64,000 nucleotides of DNA from CAVTAV01 sp963732795 (lineage in GTDB: Bacteria; Pseudomonadota; Alphaproteobacteria; CAVTAV01). Below the pieces are notes generated by a model, which did no database searches, had not been told where the DNA came from, and saw nothing but the letters and a program-made list of their open reading frames with translations. Position numbers and translations under genes: made by a program. The stretch covers positions 974,656 through 1,038,655 of the forward strand of contig CAVTAV010000006.1 of NCBI GenBank assembly GCA_963732795.1, written 5' to 3'. Below are positions 33,973 through 42,574 of this stretch, piece after piece. Positions within the stretch are counted from its first letter, which is position 1; each line of letters begins with the position of its first letter.

Positions 33973-34350
33973 TTAAGGCCCCCAGAACAGAGGACCCCTG
34001 ATAAAGACGGAGACAAGCATCAAAATCCCGACCCAGATCGCCGCAAAAGCCGCGACCAGCACCGCGCCGGCGGCCATATCCTTGATCGCCTTGATCTTGT
34101 CATGGGTGTCGGGATGAAGGAGATCGACCAGCTCCTCCAGCGCCGAATTGACGAGCTCGGCGCAGAGCACCAGCCCCGCCACGAAGCCGACCAGCGCCCA
34201 CCAGACGAGCCCGGGCCGGAGCACGATCAGCGCCACCAGGGCCAGCACCACGAAGCCGACATGGGTCCGGAAGCTGCGCTCGTTCCGGAAGGCGTGCTTG
34301 AGCCCGCTCAAGGCGAAGGCAAGGCGATGACGGAAGGCTTTGTTCTTCAA
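33973..34350 (-). CDS. dgkA: Diacylglycerol kinase DgkA
   Basis: A small three-helix inner-membrane enzyme that recycles diacylglycerol. Helix 1-2 region SGLKHAFRNERSFRTHVGFV, then ALVALIVLRPGLVWWALVGF, and the active-site segment ELVNSALEELVDLL (E-x-x-N-[ST]-A-x-E). The TTG at 34350 (MKNKAFRHRL) gives 125 aa, normal size; in-frame sequence continues upstream without a better start. Confidence 0.9.
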   Translation of the reverse strand: MKNKAFRHRLAFALSGLKHAFRNERSFRTHVGFVVLALVALIVLRPGLVWWALVGFVAGLVLCAELVNSALEELVDLLHPDTHDKIKAIKDMAAGAVLVAAFAAIWVGILMLVSVFIRGPLFWGP

Positions 34351-34533
34351 GGACCGGGCGTCTCTGGCTGTGGGGCGGCGCCTGTCGGAGCGCCGGAACG
34401 GGAGACCTTCGGGAACCGGAAATCGATCGCGCGGGATCGTAGCAATATCGGGCGGCGATGCAAACGGCGATCTCTCCGGGCCGGTCTGATCGCAATCAAG
34501 GCCAATGACCCGGACGGGCGTTAGGGTTCCCCC

Positions 34534-35120
34534 ATGGCAAAACGTATCGCGATCATTCAAGGGCATCCCGATCCGGGCGAGGCGCATTTTTGCCACGCTC
34601 TGGCGGCGGCTTATGAGACGGCGGCGCAGAAGGCGGGCCACGAGGTGCGGCGGATCACCGTGGCGGGGCTGGATTTCCCGGTCCTGCGCAGCAAGACGGA
34701 ATTCGAGACCGGCACGCCGTCGCCCGATATCGCGCAGGTCCAAGCCGATATCGCCTGGGCCGAGCATGTGGTGCTGATCTATCCCCTGTGGCTCGGCACC
34801 ATGCCGGCGCTGCTGAAAGCCTTCCTGGAGCAGGTGTTCCGGCCGGATTTCGCCTTCGATATCGGCGCCTCGAGCACAGCTGGAAGAAGCGGCTCAAGGG
34901 CAAGAGCGCCCGGATCGTCATCACCATGGGCATGCCGGCGCTGGTCTATCGCTGGTATTTCGGGGCCCACAGCCTGAAAAGCCTGGAGCGCAATGTCCTC
35001 GGTTTTTCCGGTTTCGGCCCGATCCGCGAAAGCCTGGTCGGCATGGTCGAGGCGAAGAGCGGGAAGGGCCGTGAGAAATGGCTCCGGAAAATGGCGGCCT
35101 ATGGGGCGGCAGGCGATTAG
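34534..35120 (+). CDS. NAD(P)H dehydrogenase/quinone reductase, flavodoxin-2 fold (one frameshift)
   Basis: FMN-binding reductase of the KefF/MdaB type: AIIQGHPDPGEAHFCHAL, the diagnostic YPLWLGTMPALLKAFLEQVF, and a C-terminal FGPIRESLVGMVE. A one-base loss near 34875 breaks the frame; the span is one short of a multiple of three and gives 195 aa. Probably two-electron quinone reduction; exact substrate unknown. Confidence 0.88.
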
Positions 35121-35206
35121 AAATGTTGTGGCGAAAAGCGATTTTGGTATAGTTCGGCCCGCGCCCACGGTTTGTTTGGTTTGAATGTCGGGCCGGAGGT
35201 CAACGG

Positions 35207-35320
35207 ATGGATATCGACGAACAACAGAAAACCTGGCACCGGATCACCACAGTGACGAAATATGGCGTCGTCACGCTCGCGATCGTGCTCCTGCTGATGC
35301 GCTGGTTTCTGATCAGATAA
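35207..35320 (+). CDS. Small aa3-type cytochrome c oxidase subunit IV-like protein
   Basis: A 37-codon frame, MDIDEQQKTWHRITTVTKYG followed by one transmembrane helix (VVTLAIVLLLMRWFLI). GGAGG lies 8 bases before the ATG. Length, the leading polar K-T-[WY] segment and the single helix match the bacterial aa3-type oxidase subunit IV family. No oxidase genes are nearby. Confidence 0.7.
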   Translation: MDIDEQQKTWHRITTVTKYGVVTLAIVLLLMRWFLIR

Positions 35321-35324
35321 GCCC

Positions 35325-36017
35325 CTAAAAGGGCACCCCCAGGGCCTTCGCCAGGAACGCCATCAGCGGCGCCGAGGCGGCGAAGGTCTCCTCCACATCA
35401 TCGACGAAATGCTTCGAATGGGCGTCCGCCATGGAGGCGGCGTGCACCGCGAAGAAGCTCTTGCGCTTGATGTCCTCGATATGGGGATCGTCGGCGGAAT
35501 AGCCGCGCGGCGGCCGGGTCAAGGCGTTTCCGGTTATCCCGCCGAAGGTCTCCGCGAAGCGCTTGTCGTTCAAGACCTTCGACCAGGCCTTGGGCCGCGC
35601 CTTAATGGCCTCGCGGATCTGGGCAAGGGCATCGGGCGGGGGCATCCAAACGCCGCCCCCGAACCGTATGTTGCCCGGCGCGAGATGGACATAGAATCCC
35701 GGACTGTGAGCATCGCGCCCTAGCCGATGGCGGAACTGACACGCCGCATGCTCCTTATAGGGCCGCTTGTCGTGGGTGAACCGGATGTCGCGATAGATGC
35801 GGAAGATCGACCCGCCGTTCCCGCGCGGATCGGCGATGAAATGCTTGGAGATCTTCTGCAACCGCGGCCCCATCGCCTCCACGAAGTCGCGGAGCGGCTC
35901 CAGCACCTCCGATTTGTAGCGCGGTTTGTTGGCCTCGAACCAGGCACGGTCGTTGTTCTTGGCGATCTCGCGAAAGAACGTGAAGAAGCCTCGCGGAAAT
36001 CCTTCGAACGCCGCCAT
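35325..36017 (-). CDS. DUF2461 family protein
   Basis: A 230-aa intact protein with the family features FEGFPRGFFTFFREIAKNND near the N-terminus, FRIYRDIRFTHDKRPYK and PGFYVHLAPG. Function unknown; other members are often called TIGR02453. Start at ATG 36017, aligned to the family beginning. Confidence 0.9.
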   Translation of the reverse strand: MAAFEGFPRGFFTFFREIAKNNDRAWFEANKPRYKSEVLEPLRDFVEAMGPRLQKISKHFIADPRGNGGSIFRIYRDIRFTHDKRPYKEHAACQFRHRLGRDAHSPGFYVHLAPGNIRFGGGVWMPPPDALAQIREAIKARPKAWSKVLNDKRFAETFGGITGNALTRPPRGYSADDPHIEDIKRKSFFAVHAASMADAHSKHFVDDVEETFAASAPLMAFLAKALGVPF

Positions 36018-36037
36018 GCCGGTCCGAAATCCTTGGT

Positions 36038-36454
36038 TCAGCCCTGGGGCGGCATCTCGGCGAAGGACGGAATGCCTTCGGCCGGCTGGTCCCATTTGGC
36101 GGCGCGCGAGGCGTAGACCGAGATCTGCGGCTCGTACTGGTTCAGGTCGTCGAAGGTGCCCGCCGCGAAAACCATGACGCCCGGCGCATGGGACAGCGTG
36201 TTGTAAACCGGCGAGCCGCATTTCGGGCAGAAATTCCGGGTGATCGTCCCGCCGCTATCGGCCGTCTTGGCGAAGCTCGTGGTATCGCCGGTCACCGTGA
36301 CCATGTTCTCGAGGAAGCCGATCGGCACGGCATGGCCGGTTCCGGTGTATTTCTGGCAGTCCTTGCAGTGGCAGAGCCCCGCGAAGACCGGGTCGCCGTT
36401 GATTTCGTATTTTACCGAACCGCACAGGCAACTGCCGGTAATGTGCTTCGCCAT
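36038..36454 (-). CDS. GFA/CENP-V domain protein, copy 1
   Basis: A 138-aa zinc-binding protein of the glutathione-dependent formaldehyde-activating family: ITGSCLCGSVKYEI, GLCHCKDCQKYTGTGH and NFCPKCGSPVYNT hold the conserved cysteine ligands. About half its residues match the neighbouring copy (36523-36939). Catalytic role unproven; many relatives do not act on formaldehyde. Confidence 0.92.
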   Translation of the reverse strand: MAKHITGSCLCGSVKYEINGDPVFAGLCHCKDCQKYTGTGHAVPIGFLENMVTVTGDTTSFAKTADSGGTITRNFCPKCGSPVYNTLSHAPGVMVFAAGTFDDLNQYEPQISVYASRAAKWDQPAEGIPSFAEMPPQG

Positions 36455-36522
36455 CTCATCACTCCTCTATTCTGTTGGTCTCGTTCGAATTGGAAGGCTT
36501 ACGCAGGTAAAATTCGGCGGCA

Positions 36523-36939
36523 TCAGCCCATGGGCGGCATCTCTACGAAGGACGGAAGCCCCGGCCCCGCCTTGTCCCATTTGGCCGCGCGGGACACGAA
36601 GACGACCATCTGCGGCTCGAACAGATTCGGATCGTCGAAGCCGCCGACATGGACGATCTTCATGCCGGACATGCCGGTATTCGTGTTGTAGATGGGCGAG
36701 CCGCAATTCGGGCAGAAATGCCGCGTGGCGGTATTGCCGCTGTCGGTTTGGCTCGAATAGCCCCTGGTCTCGCCTTGCACCTTGACCGCCTCATCGGGCA
36801 CGGCGATCGCGGCGGCATGGCCGGTGCCGGACGATTTTCGGCAATCGCTACAATGACATAGAGCGGCGAAAACGGGATCGCCGTCGATCGTGTAAGTAAC
36901 CCGGCCGCACAGACAGCTGCCGGTAATCTGCTGCGCCAT
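36523..36939 (-). CDS. GFA/CENP-V domain protein, copy 2
   Basis: A 138-aa paralogue with ITGSCLCGRVTYTI, LCHCSDCRKSSGTGH and HFCPNCGSPIYNT. Same length and end (EMPPMG versus EMPPQG) as copy 1, 68 bases away, so a tandem duplication is evident. Divergently arranged to the HxlR regulator, which probably controls both. Confidence 0.93.
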   Translation of the reverse strand: MAQQITGSCLCGRVTYTIDGDPVFAALCHCSDCRKSSGTGHAAAIAVPDEAVKVQGETRGYSSQTDSGNTATRHFCPNCGSPIYNTNTGMSGMKIVHVGGFDDPNLFEPQMVVFVSRAAKWDKAGPGLPSFVEMPPMG

Positions 36940-36988
36940 CTCCCAACTCCTTGAGTTGAGCGAAGACGATGCGCATATTACTGCTATG

Positions 36989-37003
36989 CTTGCAATTGGC
37001 AAG
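36989..37003. promoter_or_regulatory. Candidate HxlR operator between divergent genes
   Basis: CTTGC-AATTG-GCAAG is a perfect inverted repeat placed 49 bases before both hxlR (37053) and the second GFA gene (36939). Equal distance to both starts fits shared control. Inference from symmetry only. Confidence 0.45.
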
Positions 37004-37052
37004 TGACGCATCCATGGCGGACGCGTCTTTGAGTACCGATTCTGATTGACCG

Positions 37053-37409
37053 ATGCCGATCTGGAAAAGAACCGCCTGTCCGATCTCCACCACCCTGGAT
37101 TACCTGGGCGACAAGTGGACGATCCTCGTGCTCCGCGACTTGTTCCGCGGCAAAGAGAGGTTCTGCGAATTCCTGGAATCGCCCGAAGGCATCCCGACCA
37201 ACATCCTGACCGACCGGCTGAAACGGCTTGCCGATGCCGGCCTAATCGAGCGTTCGCCCTATCAGGATCATCCGGTCCGTTACGCTTATCGCCTGACGCC
37301 GCGCGGCGAAGCCTTCCTGCCGGTGCTCCAGGAAATCTGCCGCTGGGCCAATCGGGAGTTCCCCGAAACCGTCGTCCCGCCTGCGCCTTTCCGGATGCGC
37401 GAGGCCTGA
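37053..37409 (+). CDS. HxlR-type winged-helix transcriptional regulator
   Basis: A 118-aa protein with the HxlR core CPISTTLDYLGDKWTILVLR, GIPTNILTDRLKRLADAGLI and YRLTPRGEAFLPVL. A cysteine at position 9 is conserved in redox/electrophile-sensing members such as YodB and HypR. With GFA genes opposite, a response to aldehyde or thiol stress is plausible. Confidence 0.9.
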   Translation: MPIWKRTACPISTTLDYLGDKWTILVLRDLFRGKERFCEFLESPEGIPTNILTDRLKRLADAGLIERSPYQDHPVRYAYRLTPRGEAFLPVLQEICRWANREFPETVVPPAPFRMREA

Positions 37410-37543
37410 TCTTTGCCCGAATTCCGACCGGTTGCCAAAACGTCTCACGCTCGTTAACGTCTTGAGCGTTCAGTACGTCGATGGGTTACCGCGTGGGGGC
37501 CGCCGGGGGGCGAGCCACTTCTAAACCGCACGGAGAAGGCGTG

Positions 37544-38683
37544 ATGAAACTGGCTGTCCTGAAAGAGACCAAGCCTCACGAGCGGCGTGTGGCCGCGACA
37601 CCCGATACCGTCAAGAAATATGTCGGTCTCGGCTTCGATGTCGTGGTCGAAAAGGATGCGGGCGCGAGTGCCTCGATCCCCGATGCGGCGTTCGAGGCGG
37701 CCGGCGCGACGATCGCCCCAGATGCCGCCGCAGCCGCGGGCGACGCCGATGTCGTGCTCAAGGTCCAGTCGCCGACGCCGGACGAGCTTTCCAAGCTCAA
37801 GAAGGGCGCGCTGCTGGTTGCGCTGCTCTCGCCCCTGACCGACCGCGACGGCATCAAGGCCTATGCCGATGCCGGAATCGTCGCCATCGCGATGGAGCTG
37901 ATGCCGCGCATTTCCCGCGCGCAGTCCATGGACGTGCTGAGCTCGCAGAGCAATCTCGCCGGCTACAAGGCGGTGGTCGATGCCGCCGCGGTCTATGGCC
38001 GGGCGATGCCGATGATGATGACCGCCGCCGGCACGATCGCCGCGGCGCGGGTCATGGTCCTGGGCGCCGGCGTCGCGGGGCTTCAGGCCATCGCGACCGC
38101 GCGGCGCCTGGGCGCGATCGTCTCGGCGACCGATGTGCGGCCCGCGGCGAAGGAGCAGGTCCAGAGCCTCGGCGCCAAATTCGTCATGGTCGAATCCGAG
38201 GAGACCAAAGAGGCCGAGACGGCGGGCGGCTATGCCAAGGAGATGAGCGACGACTATAAGAAGGCCCAGGCCAAGCTCGTCGCCGAAACCCTCGCCAAGC
38301 AGGACATCGCGATCTGCACCGCCCTCATCCCCGGCCGGCCCGCGCCGACCCTGATCGACGATGCCATGGTGAAGTCGATGAAGCCGGGCTCGGTGATCGT
38401 CGATCTTGCGGTGGAGATGGGCGGCAACTGCACGCTTTCCAAGCCGGGCGAGGTCGTGAGTGTCGACGGCGTGACGATCCTCGGTCATCTCAACGTGCCG
38501 AGCCGCATCGCGGTCGATGCGAGCGGGCTCTATGCCAAGAACCTGCTGAATTTCCTCACCTTACTGGTCGATGCCGAGCAGAAGGCGCTCGCGATCAATT
38601 GGGACGACGAGATCGTCAAGGGCACCGCGCTCACCCGCGACGGCCAGATCATCCACCCGCAATTCGCCGCCACCGGAGCCTAG
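37544..38683 (+). CDS. pntAA: NAD(P) transhydrogenase subunit alpha part 1
   Basis: The NAD-binding cytosolic domain I of proton-translocating transhydrogenase, which makes NADPH from NADH using the proton gradient. 379 aa: MKLAVLKETKPHERRVAATP, MELMPRISRAQSMD, VMVLGAGVAGLQAI (Rossmann) and the RPAAKEQV loop. ATG 37544 follows GGAGAAGG. Intact. In alphaproteobacteria alpha is split in two as here. Confidence 0.97.
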   Translation: MKLAVLKETKPHERRVAATPDTVKKYVGLGFDVVVEKDAGASASIPDAAFEAAGATIAPDAAAAAGDADVVLKVQSPTPDELSKLKKGALLVALLSPLTDRDGIKAYADAGIVAIAMELMPRISRAQSMDVLSSQSNLAGYKAVVDAAAVYGRAMPMMMTAAGTIAAARVMVLGAGVAGLQAIATARRLGAIVSATDVRPAAKEQVQSLGAKFVMVESEETKEAETAGGYAKEMSDDYKKAQAKLVAETLAKQDIAICTALIPGRPAPTLIDDAMVKSMKPGSVIVDLAVEMGGNCTLSKPGEVVSVDGVTILGHLNVPSRIAVDASGLYAKNLLNFLTLLVDAEQKALAINWDDEIVKGTALTRDGQIIHPQFAATGA

Positions 38684-38688
38684 TGACC

Positions 38689-38979
38689 ATGGAAGCCGTC
38701 AATCCCTTCGTGTTCGAGTTCTCCGTCTTCGTGCTTGCGATTTTCGTCGGTTATTACGTGGTGTGGAGCGTGACGCCGGCCCTGCATACGCCGCTGATGT
38801 CGGTGACCAATGCGATCTCGAGCGTGATCATCGTCGGCGCGCTGATGGCCGTCGGGCCATCGGGCTGGTCGCTCGCCAAGATCCTCGGGTTCTTCGCGCT
38901 GACCCTCGCGGCGGTCAACATCTTCGGCGGCTTCGCGGTCACCCAGCGCATGCTCAGCATGTACAAGAAGAAGAAATAG
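38689..38979 (+). CDS. pntAB: NAD(P) transhydrogenase subunit alpha part 2
   Basis: A 96-aa membrane subunit with three to four helices (FEFSVFVLAIFVGYYVVWSV, NAISSVIIVGALMAVG) and FGGFAVTQRMLSMYKKK, the standard end. Five bases after pntAA. Confidence 0.97.
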   Translation: MEAVNPFVFEFSVFVLAIFVGYYVVWSVTPALHTPLMSVTNAISSVIIVGALMAVGPSGWSLAKILGFFALTLAAVNIFGGFAVTQRMLSMYKKKK

Positions 38980-38988
38980 GGCCGGCCG

Positions 38989-40389
38989 ATGTCACCATCC
39001 CTCGTGGCCAACCTGACGGCCTCCGCCTATCTCGTCGCGGGCGTCTGCTTCATCCTGGCGCTTCGCGGCCTGTCGTCGCCGGAATCCTCGCGCCGGGGCA
39101 ATTTCTTCGGCATGATCGGCATGGCGATCGCCATCATCACGACCGTCGCCCATCCCGAGATCGTCTCCTATGGCTGGATCGTGATTGCGTTGGCCATTGG
39201 CGGCACGATCGGCGTCATCATCGCGATGAAAATCCAGATGACGGCGATGCCCCAGCTCGTCGCGGCCTTCCACAGCCTTGTCGGTCTCGCGGCCGTGCTC
39301 GTGGCCTCTTCCGCCTTCAGCCATCCGCAGGCCTATGGCATTTCCACGCCGGCGGGCCTTATCTTCACCGAAAGCCGCATCGAAATGGGTCTCGGCGTGG
39401 TGATCGGCGCGATCACCTTCTCGGGCTCGGTCGTCGCCTTCACCAAGCTGCAGGGTCTCGTCTCGGGCGCGCCGGTGGTGTTCCCCGGACAGCATTTCCT
39501 GAACGCGCTGATCGGCCTCGTGATCATCGGCCTGATCGGCTATTTCTGCACCAATCAGGACCCGGTCATCTTCTGGACCATGACCGGCCTCGCCTTCGCG
39601 ATCGGCTTCCTGTTGATCATCCCGATCGGCGGCGCGGACATGCCGGTCGTGATCTCGATGCTCAACTCCTATTCCGGATGGGCCGCGGCGGGCATCGGCT
39701 TCACGCTCCACAACATGGCGCTGATCATCACCGGCGCGCTGGTCGGCTCGTCCGGCGCGATCCTGTCCTATATCATGTGCAAGGGCATGAACCGGTCGTT
39801 CTTCAACGTCATTCTCGGCGGATTCGGGGCCGAGGGTGGCGCCGGCCCGACCACCCGGAGCGACCGTCCGGTCAAGCAGGGCAGCGCCGACGACGCGGCC
39901 TTCATCATGAAGAACGCCGGCTCGGTCGTCATCGTGCCGGGCTACGGCATGGCGGTGGCCCAGGCGCAGCACGCCTTGAAGGAAATGGCGGACGTGCTCA
40001 AGGAGAACGGGGTCAAGGTCTCCTACGCCATCCACCCGGTCGCCGGCCGCATGCCCGGCCATATGAACGTGCTGCTGGCAGAAGCCAACGTGCCCTATGA
40101 CGAGGTGTTCGAGCTCGAAGACATCAACAACGAATTCGGCCAGACCGACGTCGCCTTCGTGATCGGCGCCAACGACGTCACCAATCCCGCTGCGAAGACC
40201 GATCCCAAGAGCCCGATCTTCGGCATGCCGGTCCTCGATGTGGAGAAGGCCAAGACCGTCCTCTTCGTTAAACGCTCCCTCTCGCCCGGCTATGCTGGCA
40301 TCGACAACGAGCTGTTCTATATGGAGAACACGATGATGCTGTTCGGCGACGCCAAGAAGATGGTCGAGGGCATCGTCAAGGCGCTGTGA
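38989..40389 (+). CDS. pntB: NAD(P) transhydrogenase subunit beta
   Basis: A 466-aa protein with about nine N-terminal helices carrying the proton path and a C-terminal NADP-binding domain: VIVPGYGMAVAQAQHAL, YAIHPVAGRMPGHMNVLLAE and VIGANDVTNPAAKTD. Intact; overlaps nothing. Completes the operon. Confidence 0.98.
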   Translation: MSPSLVANLTASAYLVAGVCFILALRGLSSPESSRRGNFFGMIGMAIAIITTVAHPEIVSYGWIVIALAIGGTIGVIIAMKIQMTAMPQLVAAFHSLVGLAAVLVASSAFSHPQAYGISTPAGLIFTESRIEMGLGVVIGAITFSGSVVAFTKLQGLVSGAPVVFPGQHFLNALIGLVIIGLIGYFCTNQDPVIFWTMTGLAFAIGFLLIIPIGGADMPVVISMLNSYSGWAAAGIGFTLHNMALIITGALVGSSGAILSYIMCKGMNRSFFNVILGGFGAEGGAGPTTRSDRPVKQGSADDAAFIMKNAGSVVIVPGYGMAVAQAQHALKEMADVLKENGVKVSYAIHPVAGRMPGHMNVLLAEANVPYDEVFELEDINNEFGQTDVAFVIGANDVTNPAAKTDPKSPIFGMPVLDVEKAKTVLFVKRSLSPGYAGIDNELFYMENTMMLFGDAKKMVEGIVKAL

Positions 40390-40399
40390 ACGCCGCCTC

Positions 40400-40717
40400 C
40401 TAGCCGTCCAGCCCCTTCCGCGTTTGCCCGATATAGGCGTCGAGCACCGAGTTAGCTCGGGCGAGCGCCGGGTTCGCGGGGTGCGACTTGGCGAAGCGCC
40501 GGCGCGACTGGAAGACATATCCCAACACGCCATAGGCGATAAGGCCGGGCAGGACCAGGCTGGCGACGATCATCGCCGCCGCCACCAGCCGGACCTGTCC
40601 GGTCGGCAGGCGTAACGAGCGGGCGATCTCCGCGCAAACCCCTAGGGCGATCGGCTCGCCCGAGTTCGGGGTCATGTGCCGGTGGGTGGGGGCAGCGTAC
40701 AGGGCCATCGTAGACAT
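40400..40717 (-). CDS. PspC-like small membrane protein
   Basis: A 105-aa protein. ALGVCAEIARSLRLPTGQVRL and a helix AAAMIVASLVLPGLIAYGVLGYVF recall a diverged PspC core (GVCAG-x-A-x-x-L-x-[VI]). It follows the two true pspC genes on the same strand by 48 bases. The start at 40717 has GAGAG just upstream; a GTG six bases before is possible. It may be a third psp membrane partner (PspD place), but this is by position. Confidence 0.6.
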   Translation of the reverse strand: MSTMALYAAPTHRHMTPNSGEPIALGVCAEIARSLRLPTGQVRLVAAAMIVASLVLPGLIAYGVLGYVFQSRRRFAKSHPANPALARANSVLDAYIGQTRKGLDG

Positions 40718-40765
40718 GTTCACTCTCGCGCTTGTGCCATGGGTTGATGGAGTGGCCTCGGGTCC

Positions 40766-41204
40766 TTAGCGATCGAGGTCGTTGATTTCCTTGTTCAGCC
40801 GGAACTGTTTCGACGTGATATAGGCTTCGAGCGCCTGGGCACGCTTGTCGATATCCTTGAAGCGGCGGCCCAGATCGACCCTGGTATAGTCGGGCCGGGT
40901 CCGCGCCTCGCGCCAGAAGGCGTCTTCCTTGGGGTTCTCGTAGAGATAGTCCGGCTTGTCCTCGAGAACCCAGCACAGGATCAGATAGGCGCAGAAGATC
41001 GGGAAGAAGAATCCGAAGATCGACAGCAGGATGGCGGCGACCCGCAGGATGGTCGGGTCGATCCCGAAATAGTCGCCGAGACCGGCGCAGACGCCGCACC
41101 ACCTGCCGTGACGCCGGTCCTTGTAAATCCGGTTCGGAGAGAACCGAGTTCTCGCGGTCCGGACCGCGGTCGTAGCGCCGATCCTGCCACCTAGAGCGTC
41201 TCAT
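40766..41204 (-). CDS. pspC: Phage shock protein PspC, downstream copy (one frameshift)
   Basis: The inner-membrane PspC senses envelope stress and recruits PspA. GVCAGLGDYFGIDPTILRVA is followed by a long helix and by the C-terminal domain AFWREARTRPDYTRVDLGRR and FRLNKEIND, present in full-length PspC only. The first about 20 codons are in another frame; one surplus base near 41140 joins them (145 aa). Starts at ATG 41204 inside the end of the upstream copy. This is the fuller of the two pspC genes. Confidence 0.88.
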
Positions 41205-41448
41205 AATAGGCCTCCCTCCCGCCTCGCGGTCGGGGATGCGCGTCTTCGAGAACGCAGCACAGGATCAGATAGGCGATGACGATCGGGAGGAAGAACCCGA
41301 AGATCGCCAGCAGGACCGCGGAGACCCGCAGGATGGTCGGGTCGATCCCGAAATAGTCGCCGAGACCGGCGCAGACGCCGCCCAACTTGCCGTGAATCCG
41401 GTCCTTGTAGATCCGGTTCGGGCCGAACCGCGTCCTAGAGCGTCTCAT
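41190..41448. repeat. Tandem pspC duplication with duplicated 15-base junction
   Basis: The minus-strand sequence ATGAGACGCTCTAGG occurs at 41434-41448 and again at 41190-41204. In each it is both the last codons of one gene (ATG...TAG overlap) and the first codons of the next. The DNA in between matches the following gene over a long stretch (the segment coding for NRIYKDR to DPTILRV). Confidence 0.9.
41191..41448 (-). CDS. PspC domain protein, upstream short copy
   Basis: An 85-aa protein, MRRSRTRFGPNRIYKDRIHG, GGVCAGLGDYFGIDPTILRV, one membrane helix, and a short tail without the C-terminal PspC domain. Nearly identical over its core to the downstream copy, at DNA level too. Overlaps pspB by 14 bases at the start and the second pspC by 14 at the end. 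Confidence 0.9.
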   Translation of the reverse strand: MRRSRTRFGPNRIYKDRIHGKLGGVCAGLGDYFGIDPTILRVSAVLLAIFGFFLPIVIAYLILCCVLEDAHPRPRGGREAYYETL

Positions 41449-41671
41449 TGTTGGACCTCCTCCATCCCGGCATTTCGTCGTCGAGGATGCGTTCCAGCGT
41501 GTCCAGGCGCTGCTCCATCTTGTCCGCCGACTTGTGCAGGTCCGAAAGCATCGCCTCGTCGTCCGCGCTGAACGGCCGATTCCGCCGCCAGCTCGAGCTG
41601 TAATGCAGGCCCAGCCAGACCGGCACCACGACCGTAAGGAAGACGATCGTTATCCACGTGAAATTCGGCAT
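41435..41671 (-). CDS. pspB: Phage shock protein PspB
   Basis: A 78-aa membrane protein: N-terminal helix WITIVFLTVVVPVWLGLHYS then a coiled coil SDLHKSADKMEQRLDTLERI ending in the conserved DDEMPGWR. Works with PspC as sensor that sequesters PspA. Eleven bases after pspA. Confidence 0.95.
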   Translation of the reverse strand: MPNFTWITIVFLTVVVPVWLGLHYSSSWRRNRPFSADDEAMLSDLHKSADKMEQRLDTLERILDDEMPGWRRSNNETL

Positions 41672-41682
41672 CGGTCAGTCCC

Positions 41683-42387
41683 TTACTTGCCCTTTTCCTT
41701 GTCGGCCGCCGGAGCGGGAGCGGGCTTGTTCTTGTTCATCCTTGCCTTGAGCGCCTCGAGCTCGCCTTCGATGTCCTCGTTGCTCGCAAGCTCATCGATC
41801 TGCTCGGAAAGCGTCTTGCCCCGCCCCATTTCGAGCGCATCGGCCTCGCCTTCGAGCCGGTCGAGCCGATATTCCATCTTTTCGAACCGCTCCATGGCGT
41901 CCGTCATGCGTCCGTCGTAGAGGCTACGGCGCACGCGGATCTTTTGCGAGACCGATTCATGGCGGGTCTGGATCGTCGCCCGCTTGGCCTTGGCCTCGCG
42001 CAGCTTGCCCTCGAGCTTGACGATGTCGGCTTCGAGCTGGCCGAGCTGTTCGGCGAGATGCTCGCGCTCCTCCTCGATATGCTTCTTCATATCGGCGATC
42101 TTGGCCCGTTCGATCAGCGCGCCCTTGGCGAGGTCGTCGCGGTCGCGCGAGAGGGCCAGTTCGGCCTTGCGTTGCCACTCGCCCATGGTCTCGTCGGCCC
42201 GTTTCAGCTTGCGGTCGAGATCCTTCTGGTCGGCGATGATACGCGCGGCGGTGGACCGCACCTCGACCAGGGTCTCCTCCATTTCCTGGATGATCAGACG
42301 GACCATCTTTTCGGGATCTTCGGCCTGATCCAGGAGGGAGTTGAGGTTGGAATTGATGATATCGGTGAGTCTCGAAAAGATGCCCAT
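41683..42387 (-). CDS. pspA: Phage shock protein PspA
   Basis: An ESCRT-III-like coiled-coil protein that stabilises the inner membrane and inhibits PspF. 234 aa: MGIFSRLTDIINSNLNSLLD, EDPEKMVRLIIQEMEETLVE, long helices, and an extra Lys/Pro/Ala tail. ATG 42387 gives the canonical start. First gene of pspABCC behind a sigma-54 promoter. Confidence 0.97.
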   Translation of the reverse strand: MGIFSRLTDIINSNLNSLLDQAEDPEKMVRLIIQEMEETLVEVRSTAARIIADQKDLDRKLKRADETMGEWQRKAELALSRDRDDLAKGALIERAKIADMKKHIEEEREHLAEQLGQLEADIVKLEGKLREAKAKRATIQTRHESVSQKIRVRRSLYDGRMTDAMERFEKMEYRLDRLEGEADALEMGRGKTLSEQIDELASNEDIEGELEALKARMNKNKPAPAPAADKEKGK

Positions 42388-42427
42388 TGCTGGTCTCCTG
42401 ACTAATCTTTCTTCAGGCTCCCTATCC

Positions 42428-42442
42428 GCAAGCGGCGTGCCA
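42428..42442 (-). promoter_or_regulatory. Sigma-54 promoter of the psp operon
   Basis: On the minus strand TGGCAC-GCCGC-TTGC is an exact -24/-12 element (TGGCAC-N5-TTGC). It ends 40 bases before the pspA ATG. The opposite strand carries pspF, the matching enhancer-binding protein. Confidence 0.9.
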
Positions 42443-42574
42443 ATTTCGGACAATTCCGGTAAGAGATTGATTTCATGAGGAAAAGTAGGGCCTGGCCGCG
42501 ATTATCCGTCTTTGGAGATCTGTGGAAAATCCAATAGAGTGGCCTTTTTTACTAATCTATGGCATTTCTTTGGA

